Shown in pieces: positions 60,111 through 60,267 of a stretch of DNA of 60,267 bases. Positions within the stretch are counted from its first letter, which is position 1, and every line of letters begins with the position of its first letter. The translations under genes were made by a program, and so were the position numbers. Where the stretch lies: positions 1 through 60,267 of the forward strand of contig JAKQLB010000366.1 of NCBI GenBank assembly GCA_029567375.1, read 5' to 3'. Source of the DNA: Bacteroidota bacterium. GTDB lineage: Bacteria > Bacteroidota > Bacteroidia > Bacteroidales > UBA932. The notes beneath the pieces were generated by a model. That model made no database searches. It had not been told where the DNA came from and was given only the letters and a program-made list of their open reading frames with translations.

Positions 60111-60267
60111 TCAGGCAGCAATAGGAGAACTCCGTTGGCTCTCTTTCTGACGTTTTCGAGCCAGCATTGAACGTAGAAACTTAACCCAGGGACTCCATGG
60201 GTGTTGTTTGATTGCACCATTTGTTAAATTATTCTCAACCTTATCAAAGGCATCTTCGATTAAGGCA
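60111..60267 (-). CDS. C-terminal end of an unidentified protein
   Basis: The minus-strand frame enters from the right edge (ALIEDAFDKVENNLTNGAIK) and ends RKRQKESQRSSPIAA with TGA at 60111. About 51 residues, no family recognised; the start is outside the window. Confidence 0.55.
   Translation of the reverse strand, partial: ALIEDAFDKVENNLTNGAIKQHPWSPWVKFLRSMLARKRQKESQRSSPIAA

Noticed and set aside
1-60267. CRISPR array
   Set aside because: No regularly spaced direct repeats with unique spacers; the repeats found are dispersed single copies or inverted pairs.
1-60267. tRNA or rRNA genes and attachment sites
   Set aside because: No cloverleaf-like GGTTCRANYCC segment with partner arms or rRNA sequence was recognised, and no integrase gene is present, so element boundaries cannot be set.

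Overview
The window has a moderately AT-rich bacterial gene repertoire. Gene content (HtpX, PsiF-repeat protein, DUF1841, SagB-type oxidoreductase, IHF-like HU proteins, and a small mobile repeat ending in CTCGTAAAAAGTC) fits an anaerobic deltaproteobacterium (Desulfobacterota, perhaps Syntrophales-like). That placement is inference; there is no rRNA, tRNA or other marker here. Most of the window is accessory DNA.

Layout. 1-9 kb: housekeeping-type genes on the minus strand (htpX end, molybdenum-carrier-like protein, alpha/beta hydrolase, HD protein, SleB-like hydrolase, YCII, DUF1841, SUMF1 protein, PsiF, nuclease, HU, SagB). One operon is cut by an IS256-family insertion. 9.3-16.9 kb: a compact defence-island-like block. 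A radical SAM enzyme and an HSP90-like ATPase (plus strand) converge on a four-gene operon of a PLD-nuclease/helicase fusion, a 60-residue protein, a DndD/SMC-like ATPase and a 138-residue protein. 17-21 kb: group II intron remnant, small membrane proteins, a MITE-like repeat, an IHF-like gene and a divergent reverse transcriptase whose YxDD motif reads SGED. 21-26 kb: an unrecognised minus-strand operon and decayed repeats. 26-33 kb: a FlgT-like lipoprotein-type exported protein, a ClpB-like AAA+ protein and divergent propeller/TPR and membrane genes around palindromic operators.

33-39.5 kb: a second candidate system, an Xre regulator facing EcsC, a dynamin-like GTPase, two further GTPases and a membrane-anchored protein with a C-terminal DUF7662-like domain. 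39.5-42.6 kb: a decayed tandem duplication of a TM2-like gene pair, then a Ycf46-like AAA+ ATPase. The TM2-like protein and the ATPase end in the same 13-residue tail. 42.7-51.8 kb: a plus-strand operon typical of large conjugative or phage-like elements (DUF1257, DUF488, RadC, DUF2997, DUF3150, SSB, SWIM protein, RecB-family nuclease, UvrD helicase), with strong Shine-Dalgarno sites and several TTG starts. 52-60 kb: 2-hydroxyacid dehydrogenase plus PfkB kinase, a DUF433/DUF5615 toxin-antitoxin pair, an SppA operon flanked by an intact and an amber-interrupted copy of one small gene, glycerol dehydrogenase, a possible LexA-type regulated mini-operon, and an operon of three tiny peptides, two sharing a W-x-DPM-x-TP motif.

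Across roughly 20-60 kb a short REP-like sequence (core CGGCAAGATCT, often in inverted pairs) recurs between genes; I did not see it inside the 9.3-16.9 kb block, which suggests that block arrived separately. No tRNA, rRNA, CRISPR array, integrase or clear attachment site was seen.
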